Positions 1 to 10,724 of a DNA stretch of 64,000 nucleotides are shown one piece after another. Each line of letters opens with the position of its first letter. Within the stretch, counting starts at the first letter, position 1. The translations under genes were made by a program, and so were the position numbers. Under the pieces are notes generated by a model. The model was not told where the DNA came from, made no database searches, and was given only the letters and a program-made list of their open reading frames with translations. Source of the DNA: Cyanobacteria bacterium M_DeepCast_100m_m1_067 (lineage in GTDB: Bacteria > Cyanobacteriota > Cyanobacteriia > PCC-6307 > Cyanobiaceae); the NCBI GenBank assembly GCA_016882385.1, contig VGQC01000002.1:1-64000 (forward strand). The letters are read 5' to 3'.

Positions 1-1144
1 GCTCTGGCTCTGGCTGGGGTTCCGGTTCGCGTTTTGGTTCGGGTGTTGGCTCGGGCGCAGCCTCAAGTGCGGGCTCAGGTTCGGCTGCGGGTTGGGGTTC
101 CGCTGGGGGTGGGGGCGCGTTGCCCAGCAGTTGGGCCAGTGCGTCGTCGCTGAGTCGGCCCCGCTGCCAGATCGGCCCGGGGCCGGCAGCATCCAGCACC
201 ACTTCGGACACCACCGTGTTGAACGGAGGGTTGAGGGGCTCGCCTCGCCCATCCACCAGCTCCAGCAGCACGCTGTTGCTGCCGGTTTGCCATCCCTTCA
301 GCCAGAGGGGCGCGTTTTGATCCGCCAAAAAGCTGTCACCGTTCACGGTCACCCGCAGACGCCAGCTGCCGTCGTTGTCGCGCAGGCCCTGGAGGGGAGC
401 ATCCAGCAGCAGCCAGTCGAGTAGCACCGGTTGCCGGCCCGCTAGGTCCCCCGGACTCACTGGGATCAACTGGGGGCTTCCTGCTTGGGGAATCGCCAGG
501 GGATTGGCAGCCACCCGGTGCACCCGGATTTGGTCCCAGGCCCCTGGGCTTTTCACCGCTTCTCCCCAGGGCCGGGCCGCATAGGCGGTGATGCGGTGGC
601 TGCCAGGGGTAAGGGCGGGCAGGTCGATCTGGAGGTTGGCCGGGCTGGCGGTCGCAGTAGGCCGGGACACGCGTACGGGCGCCTGGTCATCAACTTGAAC
701 CACCACATGGGGCCCGAACCCCAGGGCGCCGGCATCAACCAGGGGCCAATCGCGCACCTGCAGGCGCAGGGACACGGGGCCATTGGGCAGGTTGGCGCCA
801 TCCTGCGGCGCCAGGATCGTCACCTGGGGGTTGTGCCCGCTCAGCGCTGACTGGAGCTGCTGCACGGCGAGGGGCGGGGCTACTTCCTGCAAGCGGCCAC
901 TGGGGCCCTGGGGGCTCAGAAGGGGCGCTGGCGCCTCGCGCAAACGGGCGCTGGGGAGACGGTTGCAACCTGCGGGTAGCAGCATCAAAACCACCAGCAG
1001 GCCGGTCATCAGGGGCTGCCACCAGGGGATGGGCCGCCCGGGGGAGGGCGATCGGACCTGGCGCTCCCCTGCTGGTTGGGGACGGGCTGGATCGGTTGCG
1101 CTGCCTGCGCCCACGCTGGGTTGCTCAGCTGTTTCTGCGGGCAT
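1..1144 (-). CDS. Hypothetical lipoprotein/secreted protein, partial (runs off window start); lipobox-like LLPAGC, C-terminal Pro/Glu-rich tail
   Basis: Manual minus-strand translation is open from an ATG at 1144 to base 1: MPAETAEQPSVG...PWWQPLMTGLLVVLMLLPAGCN...EPEPALEAAPEPTPEPKREPEPQPEPE. Absent from the ORF track because no stop lies in the window. Confidence 0.7.
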   Translation of the reverse strand, partial: MPAETAEQPSVGAGSATDPARPQPAGERQVRSPSPGRPIPWWQPLMTGLLVVLMLLPAGCNRLPSARLREAPAPLLSPQGPSGRLQEVAPPLAVQQLQSALSGHNPQVTILAPQDGANLPNGPVSLRLQVRDWPLVDAGALGFGPHVVVQVDDQAPVRVSRPTATASPANLQIDLPALTPGSHRITAYAARPWGEAVKSPGAWDQIRVHRVAANPLAIPQAGSPQLIPVSPGDLAGRQPVLLDWLLLDAPLQGLRDNDGSWRLRVTVNGDSFLADQNAPLWLKGWQTGSNSVLLELVDGRGEPLNPPFNTVVSEVVLDAAGPGPIWQRGRLSDDALAQLLGNAPPPPAEPQPAAEPEPALEAAPEPTPEPKREPEPQPEPE

Positions 1145-1338
1145 TCTGCTGGACCTGGGCCAGCCTGGAAATCCGGAGACTGTTTCAGGTGGAATTTTGG
1201 GAATTAAGTAATAACGATTGGGCTAAAAGAAGGCCAATGTCGATGATTCTTTCTGTTCTGTAAAGCCCAGTGCTGGCCTGGGAAGCGCCGGGATTGAACC
1301 TTTGTAACTGCAACCCAAAACCCCTCGGAAACGGCCCC

Positions 1339-1344
1339 TATACT
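1339..1344 (+). promoter_or_regulatory. Candidate psaA -10 element (TATACT) about 190 nt upstream of the start codon
   Basis: TATACT in a GC-rich intergenic region; no good -35, but TTTGTAAC lies upstream at 1301-1308. Confidence 0.35.
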
Positions 1345-1531
1345 TCCGCCAGCGGTCCCCTATTTGGGGCCCCAAGCTCCAGTTGTGGCAAGCGGTTTCG
1401 CGGTTTCGCGATCCCTCTTCCTGGCTGGTGCCCATGACGGCGAAAGTCGCCATGGGGCCCAACGGCAGTCCTTCGGGTCTGCCGCAGGGGTGGACCCACC
1501 ACCTCGATCCCGTCCCTCGAGGAACGTCTCG

Positions 1532-3835
1532 ATGACCATCAGCCCACCAGAGCGTGGGGAAAAGGCGAAGGCCATGGTCGACCGGAACCCCGTTCCGGCC
1601 ACCTTCGAACTGTTCGGCAAGCCCGGCCATTTCGATCGCAGCCTTGCCAAGGGTCCCAAAACCACCACCTGGGTTTGGAACCTCCACGCCAATGCTCACG
1701 ACTTCGACAGCCACACGAGTGACCTCGAAGAGGTCTCTCGCAAGATCTTTTCGGCTCACTTCGGCCATCTGGCCGTCATCTTCATCTGGCTGAGCGGCGC
1801 CTTCTTCCATGGAGCGCGCTTCTCCAACTACACCGGTTGGTTGACCGACCCCCTGCACGTCAAGCCTTCGGCGCAGGTGGTTTGGCCGATCTTTGGCCAG
1901 GAAATTCTCAATGGCGATGTGGGTGCCGGCTTCCACGGCATTCAGATCACCTCCGGTCTCTTCCATGTGTGGAGGGCCTGGGGCATCACCAACGAAACCC
2001 AGCTGCTGGCCCTGGCCATCGGCGCTCTGGTGATGGCCGGCCTGATGCTCAATGCGGGCGTCTTCCACTACCACAAGGCAGCCCCCAAGCTCGAGTGGTT
2101 CCAGAACGTTGAGTCGATGCTCAACCACCATCTGGCCGGTCTGCTTGGTCTCGGCTCCCTGTCCTGGACAGGACACCTCCTCCATGTGTCCCTGCCCACC
2201 AATGCGCTGATGGAGGCCATCGATGCCGGCAAGCCGCTGGCACTCAATGGCAAGACCATCGCCACCTATGCCGACATCCCCCTGCCCCACGAGTTCCTGA
2301 ATCAGGACGTGATTGCCCAGCTGTTCCCCGGTTTCGGGGCGGGCGTCTCAGCCTTTTTCACGGGCAACTGGGCGGCCTACAGCGATTTCCTCACCTTCAA
2401 GGGTGGTCTGAATCCTGTGACCGGCAGCCTGTGGATGACCGATATCGCCCATCACCATCTGGCGATCGCGGTGTTGTTCATCGTGGCTGGCCACATGTAC
2501 CGCACCAACTGGGGTATCGGCCACAGCATCAAGGAGATCCTCGAGGGTCAAAAGGGTGATCCCCTGCTGTTCCCCGCTCCCAATGGTCATGACGGACTCT
2601 TCGAGTTCATGACCACCAGCTGGCACGCCCAGCTGGCTGTGAACCTGGCCCTGCTGGGGTCGCTGACCATCATCGTGGCTCAGCACATGTATGCGATGCC
2701 CCCGTATCCCTACATCGGCATCGACTACCCGACCCAGCTGTCGATCTTCACCCACCACACCTGGATTGGTGGCTTCCTGATCGTCGGTGCTGGCGCCCAC
2801 GCCGCCATCGCGATGATTCGCGACTACGACCCTGCCAAGCACGTGGACAACGTGCTCGACCGGGTGCTGAAAGCCCGTGATGCCCTGATCAGCCACCTCA
2901 ACTGGGTGTGCATCTGGCTCGGCTTCCACAGCTTCGGCCTCTACATCCACAACGACACCATGCGTGCCCTGGGTCGTCCCCAGGACATGTTCAGCGACTC
3001 CGCCATTGCCCTGAAGCCTGTCTTCGCGCAGTGGATCCAGGGTCTGCACGCCGCCGCTGCCGGCAGCACCGCTCCCAACGCCCTGGCGGGGGTGAGCGAA
3101 GTGTTCAACGGCACTGTGGTGGCTGTGGGTGGCAAGGTGGCCGCCGGTCCGATCCCCCTGGGAACGGCCGACTTCATGGTTCACCACATCCACGCCTTCA
3201 CGATCCACGTGACGGTGCTGATCCTGCTGAAGGGTGTGCTGTATGCGCGCAGCTCCCGCCTCGTCCCCGACAAGGCGAATCTGGGCTTCCGCTTCCCCTG
3301 CGACGGCCCCGGCCGTGGCGGCACCTGCCAAGTGTCGGCTTGGGACCACGTGTTCCTCGGCCTGTTCTGGATGTACAACTCCCTGTCGATCGTCATCTTC
3401 CACTTCTCCTGGAAGATGCAGAGCGACGTGTGGGGCACCGTCAACGCTGACGGCAGCGTCCAGCACATCACCAATGGCAACTTCGCCCAAAGCGCCATCA
3501 CCATTAATGGTTGGCTGCGGGACTTCCTCTGGGCCCAGGCCGCACAGGTGATCAACAGCTACGGCTCGAGCTCCAGTGCTTACGGTCTGATGTTCCTGGG
3601 AGCCCACTTCATCTGGGCCTTCAGCCTGATGTTCCTGTTCAGTGGCCGCGGCTACTGGCAAGAGCTGATCGAGTCCATCGTCTGGGCTCACAACAAGCTG
3701 AGGGTTGCTCCCGCCATCCAGCCGCGGGCGCTCTCCATCACCCAGGGTCGTGCCGTCGGTGTCGCTCACTATCTGTTGGGCGGTATCGCAACTACCTGGG
3801 CATTTTTCCTGGCCCGCATCGTCGCGGTCGGCTGA
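1532..3835 (+). CDS. psaA: Photosystem I P700 chlorophyll a apoprotein A1
   Basis: [34 protein letters not shown]...[23 protein letters not shown]; PsaA signature. Start trimmed from the ORF start 1364. Confidence 0.98.
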   Translation: MTISPPERGEKAKAMVDRNPVPATFELFGKPGHFDRSLAKGPKTTTWVWNLHANAHDFDSHTSDLEEVSRKIFSAHFGHLAVIFIWLSGAFFHGARFSNYTGWLTDPLHVKPSAQVVWPIFGQEILNGDVGAGFHGIQITSGLFHVWRAWGITNETQLLALAIGALVMAGLMLNAGVFHYHKAAPKLEWFQNVESMLNHHLAGLLGLGSLSWTGHLLHVSLPTNALMEAIDAGKPLALNGKTIATYADIPLPHEFLNQDVIAQLFPGFGAGVSAFFTGNWAAYSDFLTFKGGLNPVTGSLWMTDIAHHHLAIAVLFIVAGHMYRTNWGIGHSIKEILEGQKGDPLLFPAPNGHDGLFEFMTTSWHAQLAVNLALLGSLTIIVAQHMYAMPPYPYIGIDYPTQLSIFTHHTWIGGFLIVGAGAHAAIAMIRDYDPAKHVDNVLDRVLKARDALISHLNWVCIWLGFHSFGLYIHNDTMRALGRPQDMFSDSAIALKPVFAQWIQGLHAAAAGSTAPNALAGVSEVFNGTVVAVGGKVAAGPIPLGTADFMVHHIHAFTIHVTVLILLKGVLYARSSRLVPDKANLGFRFPCDGPGRGGTCQVSAWDHVFLGLFWMYNSLSIVIFHFSWKMQSDVWGTVNADGSVQHITNGNFAQSAITINGWLRDFLWAQAAQVINSYGSSSSAYGLMFLGAHFIWAFSLMFLFSGRGYWQELIESIVWAHNKLRVAPAIQPRALSITQGRAVGVAHYLLGGIATTWAFFLARIVAVG

Positions 3836-3854
3836 CCTTTCCTGACCTTTCCCA

Positions 3855-6062
3855 ATGGCAACGAAATTTCCTTCGTTCAGCCAGGGTCTGGCACAGGACC
3901 CGACAACCCGCCGTATTTGGTACGGCATCGCCACGGCTCACGATTTCGAGAGCCACGACGGCATGACCGAGGAGCGGCTTTACCAAAAGCTGTTCTCTAC
4001 CCACTTCGGTCACCTGGCCATCATTGGCCTCTGGGTTTCGGGCAACCTGTTCCATATCGCCTGGCAGGGCAACTTTGAGCAGTGGGTCGCCGATCCGCTG
4101 CATGTCCGTCCCATCGCTCACGCGATCTGGGATCCCCACTTCGGCCAGGGCGCGATTGCCGCCTTCACCCAGGCGGGCGCCTCCTCTCCGGTGAACATTG
4201 CGTATTCGGGTCTGTACCACTGGTGGTACACGATCGGCATGCGCACCAACGCCGAGCTCTACCAGGGTTCCATCTTCATGATGATCCTGTCGGCCTGGGC
4301 TCTGTTCGCTGGTTGGCTCCACCTGCAGCCCAAGTTCCGGCCTTCCTTGGCCTGGTTCAAGAACGCTGAATCCCGGCTGAACCACCACCTGGCGGTGCTG
4401 TTCGGTTTCAGCTCCATCGCTTGGACCGGTCACCTGGTTCACGTGGCCATCCCTGAGGCCCGTGGTCAGCACGTGGGTTGGGACAACTTCCTCTCCGTGC
4501 TGCCGCACCCCGCCGGTCTGGCTCCGTTCTTCACCGGAAACTGGGGTGTCTATGCCCAAAATCCCGACACTGTGTATCAACAGTTCGGCACGGCTGAAGG
4601 GTCTGGCACCGCGATCCTCACCTTCCTCGGCGGGTTCCACCCGCAGACGGAAGCTCTGTGGCTCACGGACATCGCCCACCACCACCTGGCCATCGGTTGC
4701 ATCTTTGTGATCGCCGGCCACATGTACCGGACCAACTTCGGTATCGGTCACTCGATCCGCGAGATCCTCGAAGCCCACAACCCGCCCAAGGGCACCCCTG
4801 GTGACCTCGGCGCCGGCCACAAGGGTCTCTACGACACGATCAACAACTCGCTGCACTTCCAGCTCGGTCTGGCTCTGGCAGCTCTGGGTGTGGTCACCAG
4901 CCTGGTGGCCCAGCACATGTATGCGATGCCGTCCTACGCGTTCATCGCCAAGGACTACACAACGCAGGCTGCGCTGTACACCCACCACCAGTACATCGCC
5001 ATCTTCCTGATGTGCGGTGCGTTCGCCCACGGTGCGATCTTCTTCATCCGCGACTACGACCCGCAAGCCAACAAGGACAACGTGTTGGCTCGGATGCTCG
5101 AGCACAAGGAAGCCCTGATCAGCCACCTGAGCTGGGTCTCCCTGTTCCTCGGTTTCCACACCCTGGGTCTCTACGTCCACAACGACGTGGTCGTGGCCTT
5201 CGGTACCCCCGAGAAGCAGATCCTGGTGGAGCCCGTCTTTGCCCAGTTCGTCCAAGCCGCTTCCGGCAAGGCGATGTATGGCATGGATGTGCTGCTCTCC
5301 AACTCCGCTAGCGCGGCCAGCACTGCCAGTGCCGTGTATCTGCCCGGTTGGATTGATGCCATCAATGGTGGCAACGACCTCTTCCTGCAGATCGGTCCTG
5401 GCGACTTCCTGGTGCACCACGCCATTGCGCTGGGTCTGCACACCACCACCCTGATCCTGGTGAAGGGTGCCCTGGATGCCCGGGGTTCCAAGCTGATGCC
5501 CGACAAAAAGGACTTCGGTTATTCCTTCCCCTGCGACGGCCCCGGCCGTGGCGGCACCTGCGACATCAGCGCCTGGGATGCCTTCTATCTGAGCGTCTTC
5601 TGGGCCCTGAACACCGTGGCCTGGGTCACCTTCTACTGGCACTGGAAGCACCTCGCCATCTGGCAGGGCAACGTGGCCCAGTTCAACGAATCCAGCACCT
5701 ATCTGATGGGCTGGTTCCGCGACTACCTGTGGCTCAACTCCTCCCAGCTGATCAACGGCTACAACCCGTTTGGCAGCAACAACCTGGCCGTCTGGTCCTG
5801 GATGTTCCTGTTCGGTCACCTGGTGTGGGCCACCGGCTTCATGTTCCTGATCTCCTGGCGCGGCTACTGGCAGGAACTGATCGAGACCATCGTTTGGGCG
5901 CATCAGCGCACTCCGCTCGCCAACCTGGTGGGCTGGCGCGATAAGCCCGTCGCTCTCTCGATCGTTCAGGCTCGCGTGGTGGGCCTGGCCCACTTCACGA
6001 TCGGCTACATCCTCACGTATGCCGCCTTCCTGATCGCCTCCACTTCGGGCAAGTTCGGCTGA
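3855..6062 (+). CDS. psaB: Photosystem I P700 chlorophyll a apoprotein A2
   Basis: [36 protein letters not shown]...[22 protein letters not shown]. Confidence 0.98.
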   Translation: MATKFPSFSQGLAQDPTTRRIWYGIATAHDFESHDGMTEERLYQKLFSTHFGHLAIIGLWVSGNLFHIAWQGNFEQWVADPLHVRPIAHAIWDPHFGQGAIAAFTQAGASSPVNIAYSGLYHWWYTIGMRTNAELYQGSIFMMILSAWALFAGWLHLQPKFRPSLAWFKNAESRLNHHLAVLFGFSSIAWTGHLVHVAIPEARGQHVGWDNFLSVLPHPAGLAPFFTGNWGVYAQNPDTVYQQFGTAEGSGTAILTFLGGFHPQTEALWLTDIAHHHLAIGCIFVIAGHMYRTNFGIGHSIREILEAHNPPKGTPGDLGAGHKGLYDTINNSLHFQLGLALAALGVVTSLVAQHMYAMPSYAFIAKDYTTQAALYTHHQYIAIFLMCGAFAHGAIFFIRDYDPQANKDNVLARMLEHKEALISHLSWVSLFLGFHTLGLYVHNDVVVAFGTPEKQILVEPVFAQFVQAASGKAMYGMDVLLSNSASAASTASAVYLPGWIDAINGGNDLFLQIGPGDFLVHHAIALGLHTTTLILVKGALDARGSKLMPDKKDFGYSFPCDGPGRGGTCDISAWDAFYLSVFWALNTVAWVTFYWHWKHLAIWQGNVAQFNESSTYLMGWFRDYLWLNSSQLINGYNPFGSNNLAVWSWMFLFGHLVWATGFMFLISWRGYWQELIETIVWAHQRTPLANLVGWRDKPVALSIVQARVVGLAHFTIGYILTYAAFLIASTSGKFG

Positions 6063-6100
6063 TCCTTCAGCCCTTGCCTTTTCCTTGAGGGACGACTCAA

Positions 6101-6124
6101 CCCCGGCGCAAGCCGGGGTTTTTT
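6101..6124 (+). terminator. Rho-independent terminator of psaAB
   Basis: CCCCGGC-gcaa-GCCGGGG followed by TTTTTT. Confidence 0.9.
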
Positions 6125-6194
6125 ATTGGCGTTGATCCGGTTGCTTCAAACCACCCGCCCGCGATCCACGGCTCAGCGGTTGCCCCTCCATGGT

Positions 6195-6557
6195 TCAGCG
6201 GTTGTTGCTTGATCTGTAGTTCTGCTCCACGTAGGCCTGGTCTTCGCAGCGCAGCTCATTGCCGTCGGTTTGGGCGCGTTCTCCTTGTAGGCAGGTCACG
6301 GTGGCGCGGTGGCCTGCGCTCCAGCCTTGCTTCAGGGCTGCTTGCTCGATCCGTTGCTGCGCCAGCTTGGCGGCTTCAGCCTGTTGATCCACCTGGGGCT
6401 GGCCCGCTGCATTTGGGGGCGGCAGCGTTGGTTGGGCTGGCAACGGGGGGCCACCGTTCTGGCAGGCAGCGAGCAGGACGCCGCTGCCCAGCAGCGCCAG
6501 GCTGAACGGCAGCAGCCTGCGCTGGCGATCGCGGGTTGGCGTGGAGCGGGTTGGCAT
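6195..6557 (-). CDS. Small hypothetical lipoprotein (could start as far up as 6635)
   Basis: MPTRSTPTRDRQRRLLPFSLALLGSGVLLAACQNGGPPLP...; lipobox LLAAC. Confidence 0.6.
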   Translation of the reverse strand: MPTRSTPTRDRQRRLLPFSLALLGSGVLLAACQNGGPPLPAQPTLPPPNAAGQPQVDQQAEAAKLAQQRIEQAALKQGWSAGHRATVTCLQGERAQTDGNELRCEDQAYVEQNYRSSNNR

Positions 6558-6635
6558 GGAAGCGTCTGGCATCGAACCATCGGGCATCGGGGCTGCGCCA
6601 ATGTTGGCGCTGATCGCTTCAGTGCACCCACGCAT

Positions 6636-6661
6636 GAAAAAAGCCCCGCCGAAGCGGGGCT
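6636..6661 (-). terminator. Rho-independent terminator of psaI-psaL
   Basis: Minus strand AGCCCCGC-ttcg-GCGGGGCTTTTTT directly downstream of psaL. Confidence 0.9.
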
Positions 6662-6697
6662 GGGATTTGATGGTGTGACTGGCTTTGAGGCTCGGGC

Positions 6698-7189
6698 TCA
6701 GCCGACGCTCCAGACACCACCGGCGATGTTCACCAGCGGAGCCACGATGGCCGTGCCGGCGAGGAACCAGGCAAAGGCGGCGCCGCCGCAACCGCCCAGC
6801 CAGAAGCCGCTGGCAAATTCAGCCCAACCTGCTTTGGTGAACAGGTCGGCGGGAGGGTTGTCGATGGTGGCGTCAGCGGGCTGGATGTTGGGTCCGTTGC
6901 CGGCGGTGCCGTAGATCGACAGGCACACCGTGAGGATCGAGACCAGGCCGATGGTGGCCAGCAGGCCCGCCGTGCTGGCGTACTCGGTGAGACGCAGCGG
7001 TCCGCAGATCGTGAATGGGCCGTACAGGAAAAAGCCGTGGGCCATGCCCACTTCCAGTCCGCGGCGGTTGGGGGAGAGCGACGGACGGTAGGCCGGCAGG
7101 GCGTTCAGGAAGGCCCGGCTGAAATAGCTGCTGTTAACGGGGGTGGCCAGATTGCCGACGCAGGGGTCGGCCACGGGGGTCACGGTCAT
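6698..7189 (-). CDS. psaL: Photosystem I reaction center subunit XI
   Basis: [43 protein letters not shown]; PsaL. Confidence 0.95.
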   Translation of the reverse strand: MTVTPVADPCVGNLATPVNSSYFSRAFLNALPAYRPSLSPNRRGLEVGMAHGFFLYGPFTICGPLRLTEYASTAGLLATIGLVSILTVCLSIYGTAGNGPNIQPADATIDNPPADLFTKAGWAEFASGFWLGGCGGAAFAWFLAGTAIVAPLVNIAGGVWSVG

Positions 7190-7237
7190 GGTGGCGGGGG
7201 GAAAGCGGTGAGGCAGGGCAACGGCTCCGGCTGGAGC

Positions 7238-7354
7238 TCAGTCGCGGGCTTCGATCACGTTGAACAGCAGGGCCATGGCCACGGCTGGGCCGAGGATTCC
7301 TACAAGGGGTACGAAGACCGAGGGCATCCAGGCGGCGGCGAATTCTCCAGTCAT
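7238..7354 (-). CDS. psaI: Photosystem I reaction center subunit VIII
   Basis: MTGEFAAAWMPSVFVPLVGILGPAVAMALLFNVIEARD, 38 aa, upstream of psaL; ORF track start (7441) is too long. Confidence 0.9.
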   Translation of the reverse strand: MTGEFAAAWMPSVFVPLVGILGPAVAMALLFNVIEARD

Positions 7355-7444
7355 GGCGCGGGCCAATAGCAACCATCGGTACTGTAGGGAGCCCGCCCGA
7401 AGGGGCCCCAATGCCCCTGCTGGGGCGACATAAAAGTTCAATCC

Positions 7445-7933
7445 ATGCCTCCGTCTTTGCTGGCCGCTGTTGCGGCCGTCGTGGCTGCCTCGTTCTGGTT
7501 GTTGGCCCGTCGTCGCCCCAACCTGGGGGTTGCCCTCGATTCGCAGGCCGTGGCGGCTTTGAACCGGGCCCAGATTGCTCTGGTGGCTGGCGGCGCCGAG
7601 CCTGCCTCGGTGAGCGAGGCTGCTGGACTGGCTGCCGAGCTGGCTGCAGGATCCCGGCCGCTACCCGTGACGGCCCGCGAGCGAGCGATCTTCCTGAGGG
7701 CTCTTCGCCTGCAGTTGGCAGGGCCGGCACCCGAGCGCCTGGCCGCCATCGAAGCGGCGGGCGTTTGGGGCCAACGCGCCAGCCTGCCCCTGTTGGCCCG
7801 TGGCCTCCGCGACGTCGATCCAGCCGTGGTGAAGGCAGCGGCCCGCGCTATGGAGCGCTTTCGCGGCCGCAGCTGTGCAGCCGGCCCTCAGCCGCCGCTG
7901 CCGTTGCCCCGCAATGTGGCCCGCACCCGGTAG
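7445..7933 (+). CDS. Hypothetical protein with N-terminal TM and possible HEAT-like repeats
   Basis: MPPSLLAAVAAVVAASFWLLARRRPNLG...WGQRASLPLLARGLRDVDPAVVKAAARAME. Confidence 0.6.
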   Translation: MPPSLLAAVAAVVAASFWLLARRRPNLGVALDSQAVAALNRAQIALVAGGAEPASVSEAAGLAAELAAGSRPLPVTARERAIFLRALRLQLAGPAPERLAAIEAAGVWGQRASLPLLARGLRDVDPAVVKAAARAMERFRGRSCAAGPQPPLPLPRNVARTR

Positions 7934-8883
7934 ATCGGCCGGCCCTGGCTTTCGTGGTACGTGCGCATCTGCAGTTCGGCCAGTAGGCCAAAGCAGAACA
8001 GCTGCACACCCGTCAGAAAACTGAGCAGGCCCATCAACAGCAGGGGACGATCGCCGATGTCGCTACCCAGCAGCAGCTTTTCGCCCACGAGCCAGAGCCC
8101 GATCAGCAGGCCCACCCCCATGGCCGCCAGGCCACCGAAGCCGAACACGTGCATGGGGCGGGTCAGGAATCGCTTCATGAACCACACCGTCAGCAGGTCC
8201 ATCAGCACCCGGAAGGTGCGATCCAGCCCGTATTTGCTGACGCCAAAGCGCCGCGGGTGGTGGTTCACCTTCACTTCGCTGATCCGCGCTCCTTCGATGA
8301 AGGCCAGGGCGGGCAGGAAGCGGTGCAGCTCGCCGTAGAGGTTGAGGTCGCTCACCACTTCGCGCCGGTACGCCTTGAGCGAGCAGCCGTAGTCGTGCAG
8401 CCGCACTCCGGTCACCCGGGCGATCAAGCGGTTGGCGATTCGGCTGGGCAGCAGGCGTTGCAGCGCCGCATCCTGGCGCTGGTGGCGCCAGCCACTCACG
8501 AGGTCGTAGCCCTGGTTGAGTTCGCTGAGCAGCAGGGGAATGTCGGCGGGGTCGTTCTGAAGGTCGCCATCGAGGGTGACGAGCACGGCCCCGCGGCTGG
8601 CATCGAATCCGGCCGCCATGGCGGCGGTTTGGCCGTAGTTGCGGCGCAACAGCACCGCTACCAGCTCGGGCACCGTGGCGGTCAGCCGGCTCAGCACGAT
8701 GGCGGTGTCGTCGCGGGAGCCGTCGTCCACCAACACCAACTCGAAGGCCAGACCCAGGGGCCGCACCGCGGCCAGCAGTTGCTCGACCAGCTGGGGCAGG
8801 CTCTCCTGTTCGTTGTAAAGGGGCACCACCACGGAGAGATCCAGACGTTCCGGAATGGGTTGATCCGGTACCAACTGGGTCAT
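7888..8883 (-). CDS. Family 2 glycosyltransferase (DPM1/polyprenyl-phosphate type, C-terminal TMs)
   Basis: LSVVVPLYNEQESLPQLVEQLL...LVLVDDGSRDDTA...VLVTLDGDLQNDPADIP. Confidence 0.9.
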   Translation of the reverse strand: MTQLVPDQPIPERLDLSVVVPLYNEQESLPQLVEQLLAAVRPLGLAFELVLVDDGSRDDTAIVLSRLTATVPELVAVLLRRNYGQTAAMAAGFDASRGAVLVTLDGDLQNDPADIPLLLSELNQGYDLVSGWRHQRQDAALQRLLPSRIANRLIARVTGVRLHDYGCSLKAYRREVVSDLNLYGELHRFLPALAFIEGARISEVKVNHHPRRFGVSKYGLDRTFRVLMDLLTVWFMKRFLTRPMHVFGFGGLAAMGVGLLIGLWLVGEKLLLGSDIGDRPLLLMGLLSFLTGVQLFCFGLLAELQMRTYHESQGRPIYRVRATLRGNGSGG

Positions 8884-8907
8884 CGTTCTCTTGTCCTTGC
8901 GGCGAAC

Positions 8908-9699
8908 CTAGGCGGGCAGGGGGCTGCCGTCATGGCTGTGCATGACCCGGCCGGCGCCCCGCAGTTCCAGCCGGTAATGGCGCGCCACCGGGTGGGGGTT
9001 GTGGGGCCCAAGGTCGTCGAGGCCGATGCCATTGCGGCCATGGGCCATGCCTGAGCTGTGCAGGTAGCGCCCCCCGCCCAGGTGCAGGCCCACATGGGTG
9101 CAGCGCTGGCGCGGGCCGAAGAAGATCAGGTCGCCCGGGGCCAGCAGCTGGGTTTGGCCGGGCTGCACCGCCACGGGCTGGCAGAAGCGCTCCTGCAGGT
9201 AGGCATCCCGCGGGATCCAGATGCCCGCGCTGGCAAAGGCCCGCTGCACCAGGCCGGAGCAGTCGTAATCGGGCCCCAGGCTGCCGCCCCACAGGTAGGT
9301 GTTCGGCTGCTGCCGAGCGGCTTCCGCAAACCCCAGCACCAGGGGTAGCCGTCGGGCAATGGCGCTGCGCGTGAGCCGTTCGGGTTGCGGGTGGCCGCTG
9401 GCCACCGCTGCCCCCAGCAGGGCCGTGGGCTCCAGCCAGCCCGGGTAGCCATCCTCGAGCAAGCGCACCCGCAGGCGCCGATCCCCCCCCGGCTGTGGGC
9501 TGGTGAGGATGCGCAGGTGGCGGCCCGCCCAGGCCTGGGTGGCGAGGCCCTTGCCCTGGGGCTGGCTGTGCAGATCCACCGCGGCGGTGAGGCGCCAGGT
9601 CGTGCCGGCAAGGAGCCATTCAGGCGCCGTCGGGGCGCCTAGGGCCAAGGGGATTGGCTGGATGCTGCCTAATCTCGCCACACTTGTATCTCGCCACAA
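8908..9699 (-). CDS. C40 family peptidase (NlpC/P60) with N-terminal SH3-like region
   Basis: TYLWGGSLGPDYDCSGLVQRAFASAGIWIPRDAYLQ...LAPGDLIFFG..THVGLHLGGGRYLHSSG. Confidence 0.9.
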   Translation of the reverse strand: MWRDTSVARLGSIQPIPLALGAPTAPEWLLAGTTWRLTAAVDLHSQPQGKGLATQAWAGRHLRILTSPQPGGDRRLRVRLLEDGYPGWLEPTALLGAAVASGHPQPERLTRSAIARRLPLVLGFAEAARQQPNTYLWGGSLGPDYDCSGLVQRAFASAGIWIPRDAYLQERFCQPVAVQPGQTQLLAPGDLIFFGPRQRCTHVGLHLGGGRYLHSSGMAHGRNGIGLDDLGPHNPHPVARHYRLELRGAGRVMHSHDGSPLPA

Positions 9700-9713
9700 C
9701 GTGGCCGGCGGTG

Positions 9714-10661
9714 ATGGCGTTCTACAGCCCCGATCCGGCCATGGGCCAGATCCTGGCCGATCTGGTGCGCGCCCTGGAGCTGGAGGGGCGGCCGGGGTTG
9801 GCCCAGCACCTCTCGATCACCTGGGTGCGTTACGACCAGTCGCTGGTCGGGCGCGCTGCCGATCTGGCCCCTGAGCAGTTCTGGGCTCTGCCGGTGCAGG
9901 GCGCCAGCTGGGCGGGCGATCGCCCGCGCTATCCCGCCAGTGTGGTGAAGCTGGTGTATCTGGTGGCCGCGGAAGCCTGGCGCCAGAGCGATCTGTTGAT
10001 CGACACACCGGAGCTGCGGCGCGCCCTGGCCGACATGATCCGGGATTCCAGCAATGACGCGACCGGCCTGGTGCTGGATCTGCTCACCGGCACCACCAGT
10101 GGTCCAGCCTTGCCGCCCCAGCGCATGGCCGCGTGGGTGGAGCAGCGTCAGTTGGTGAATCGCTGGCTGGCAGAGCGCAACTGGCCCGAGCTCCAGGGCT
10201 GCAATGCTTGCCAGAAAACCTGGGGAGACGGCCCCTACGGCCGCGAGCGGGAGTTTTATGGCGAACAGCTGAACAACCGCAATCGCCTCAGCACCGATGC
10301 GGTGGCTCGACTGCTGCAGGCGGTGATCGCTTCAGCGCTGGTGTCTCCTCCCGCCTGTGCGCGCATGCGCGCCCTCCTGGCCCGCAGCCTGGATCCGGCG
10401 CAACGGGCTGCGGATCCGGACAACCAGGTGGATGGCTTCATTGGTGAAGGGCTGCCGCCGCACGCTCAGCTCTGGAGCAAAGCGGGCTGGATGAGCCAGG
10501 CGCGGCACGATGCGGCCTATGTGGAACCGGCAGCGCTGAACGACGGGAGCCGGACGGCCCCGTTTCTGTTGGTGATCTTCTCGGAGGGCCAGGCCTGTGC
10601 ACGGGACACCCGCCTCTTGCCGGAAATCGCCGCTCGGCTGGCCGCGGCCAGCGCCATTTGA
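9714..10661 (+). CDS. Serine hydrolase / class A beta-lactamase-like protein
   Basis: RYPASVVKLVYLVAAEAW (SxxK), MIRDSSNDATGLVLD (S-x-N), LWSKAGWM (KxG-like); start trimmed to MAFYSPDP. Confidence 0.75.
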   Translation: MAFYSPDPAMGQILADLVRALELEGRPGLAQHLSITWVRYDQSLVGRAADLAPEQFWALPVQGASWAGDRPRYPASVVKLVYLVAAEAWRQSDLLIDTPELRRALADMIRDSSNDATGLVLDLLTGTTSGPALPPQRMAAWVEQRQLVNRWLAERNWPELQGCNACQKTWGDGPYGREREFYGEQLNNRNRLSTDAVARLLQAVIASALVSPPACARMRALLARSLDPAQRAADPDNQVDGFIGEGLPPHAQLWSKAGWMSQARHDAAYVEPAALNDGSRTAPFLLVIFSEGQACARDTRLLPEIAARLAAASAI

Positions 10662-10685
10662 GCGGCTCACCGCACGCCGGCGATG

Positions 10686-10714
10686 GCCCCGATCACCATT
10701 CACAGAATCGGGGC
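10686..10714. repeat. Inverted repeat GCCCCGAT...ATCGGGGC between convergent genes
   Basis: 8-bp perfect arms, 13-nt loop, between stops at 10661(+) and 10725(-). Confidence 0.5.
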
Positions 10715-10724
10715 AACCCCAGCC

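Noticed and set aside
1364-1531. Upstream in-frame extension of psaA
   Set aside because: PsaA orthologues start at MTISPPER; the upstream open frame is most likely untranslated leader in a stop-poor GC-rich region.
3792-5993. 733-aa minus-strand ORF covering almost all of psaB (and 528-aa ORF 2348-3934 antisense to psaA)
   Set aside because: Translation is low-complexity His/Gly/Val/Glu-rich, typical of high-GC antisense frames opposite conserved genes with biased third positions; no recognisable domain.
7888-7933. 46-bp convergent overlap of the 7445-7933 ORF and the glycosyltransferase gene
   Set aside because: Ordinary tail overlap in a compact genome; no sign of a functional element.
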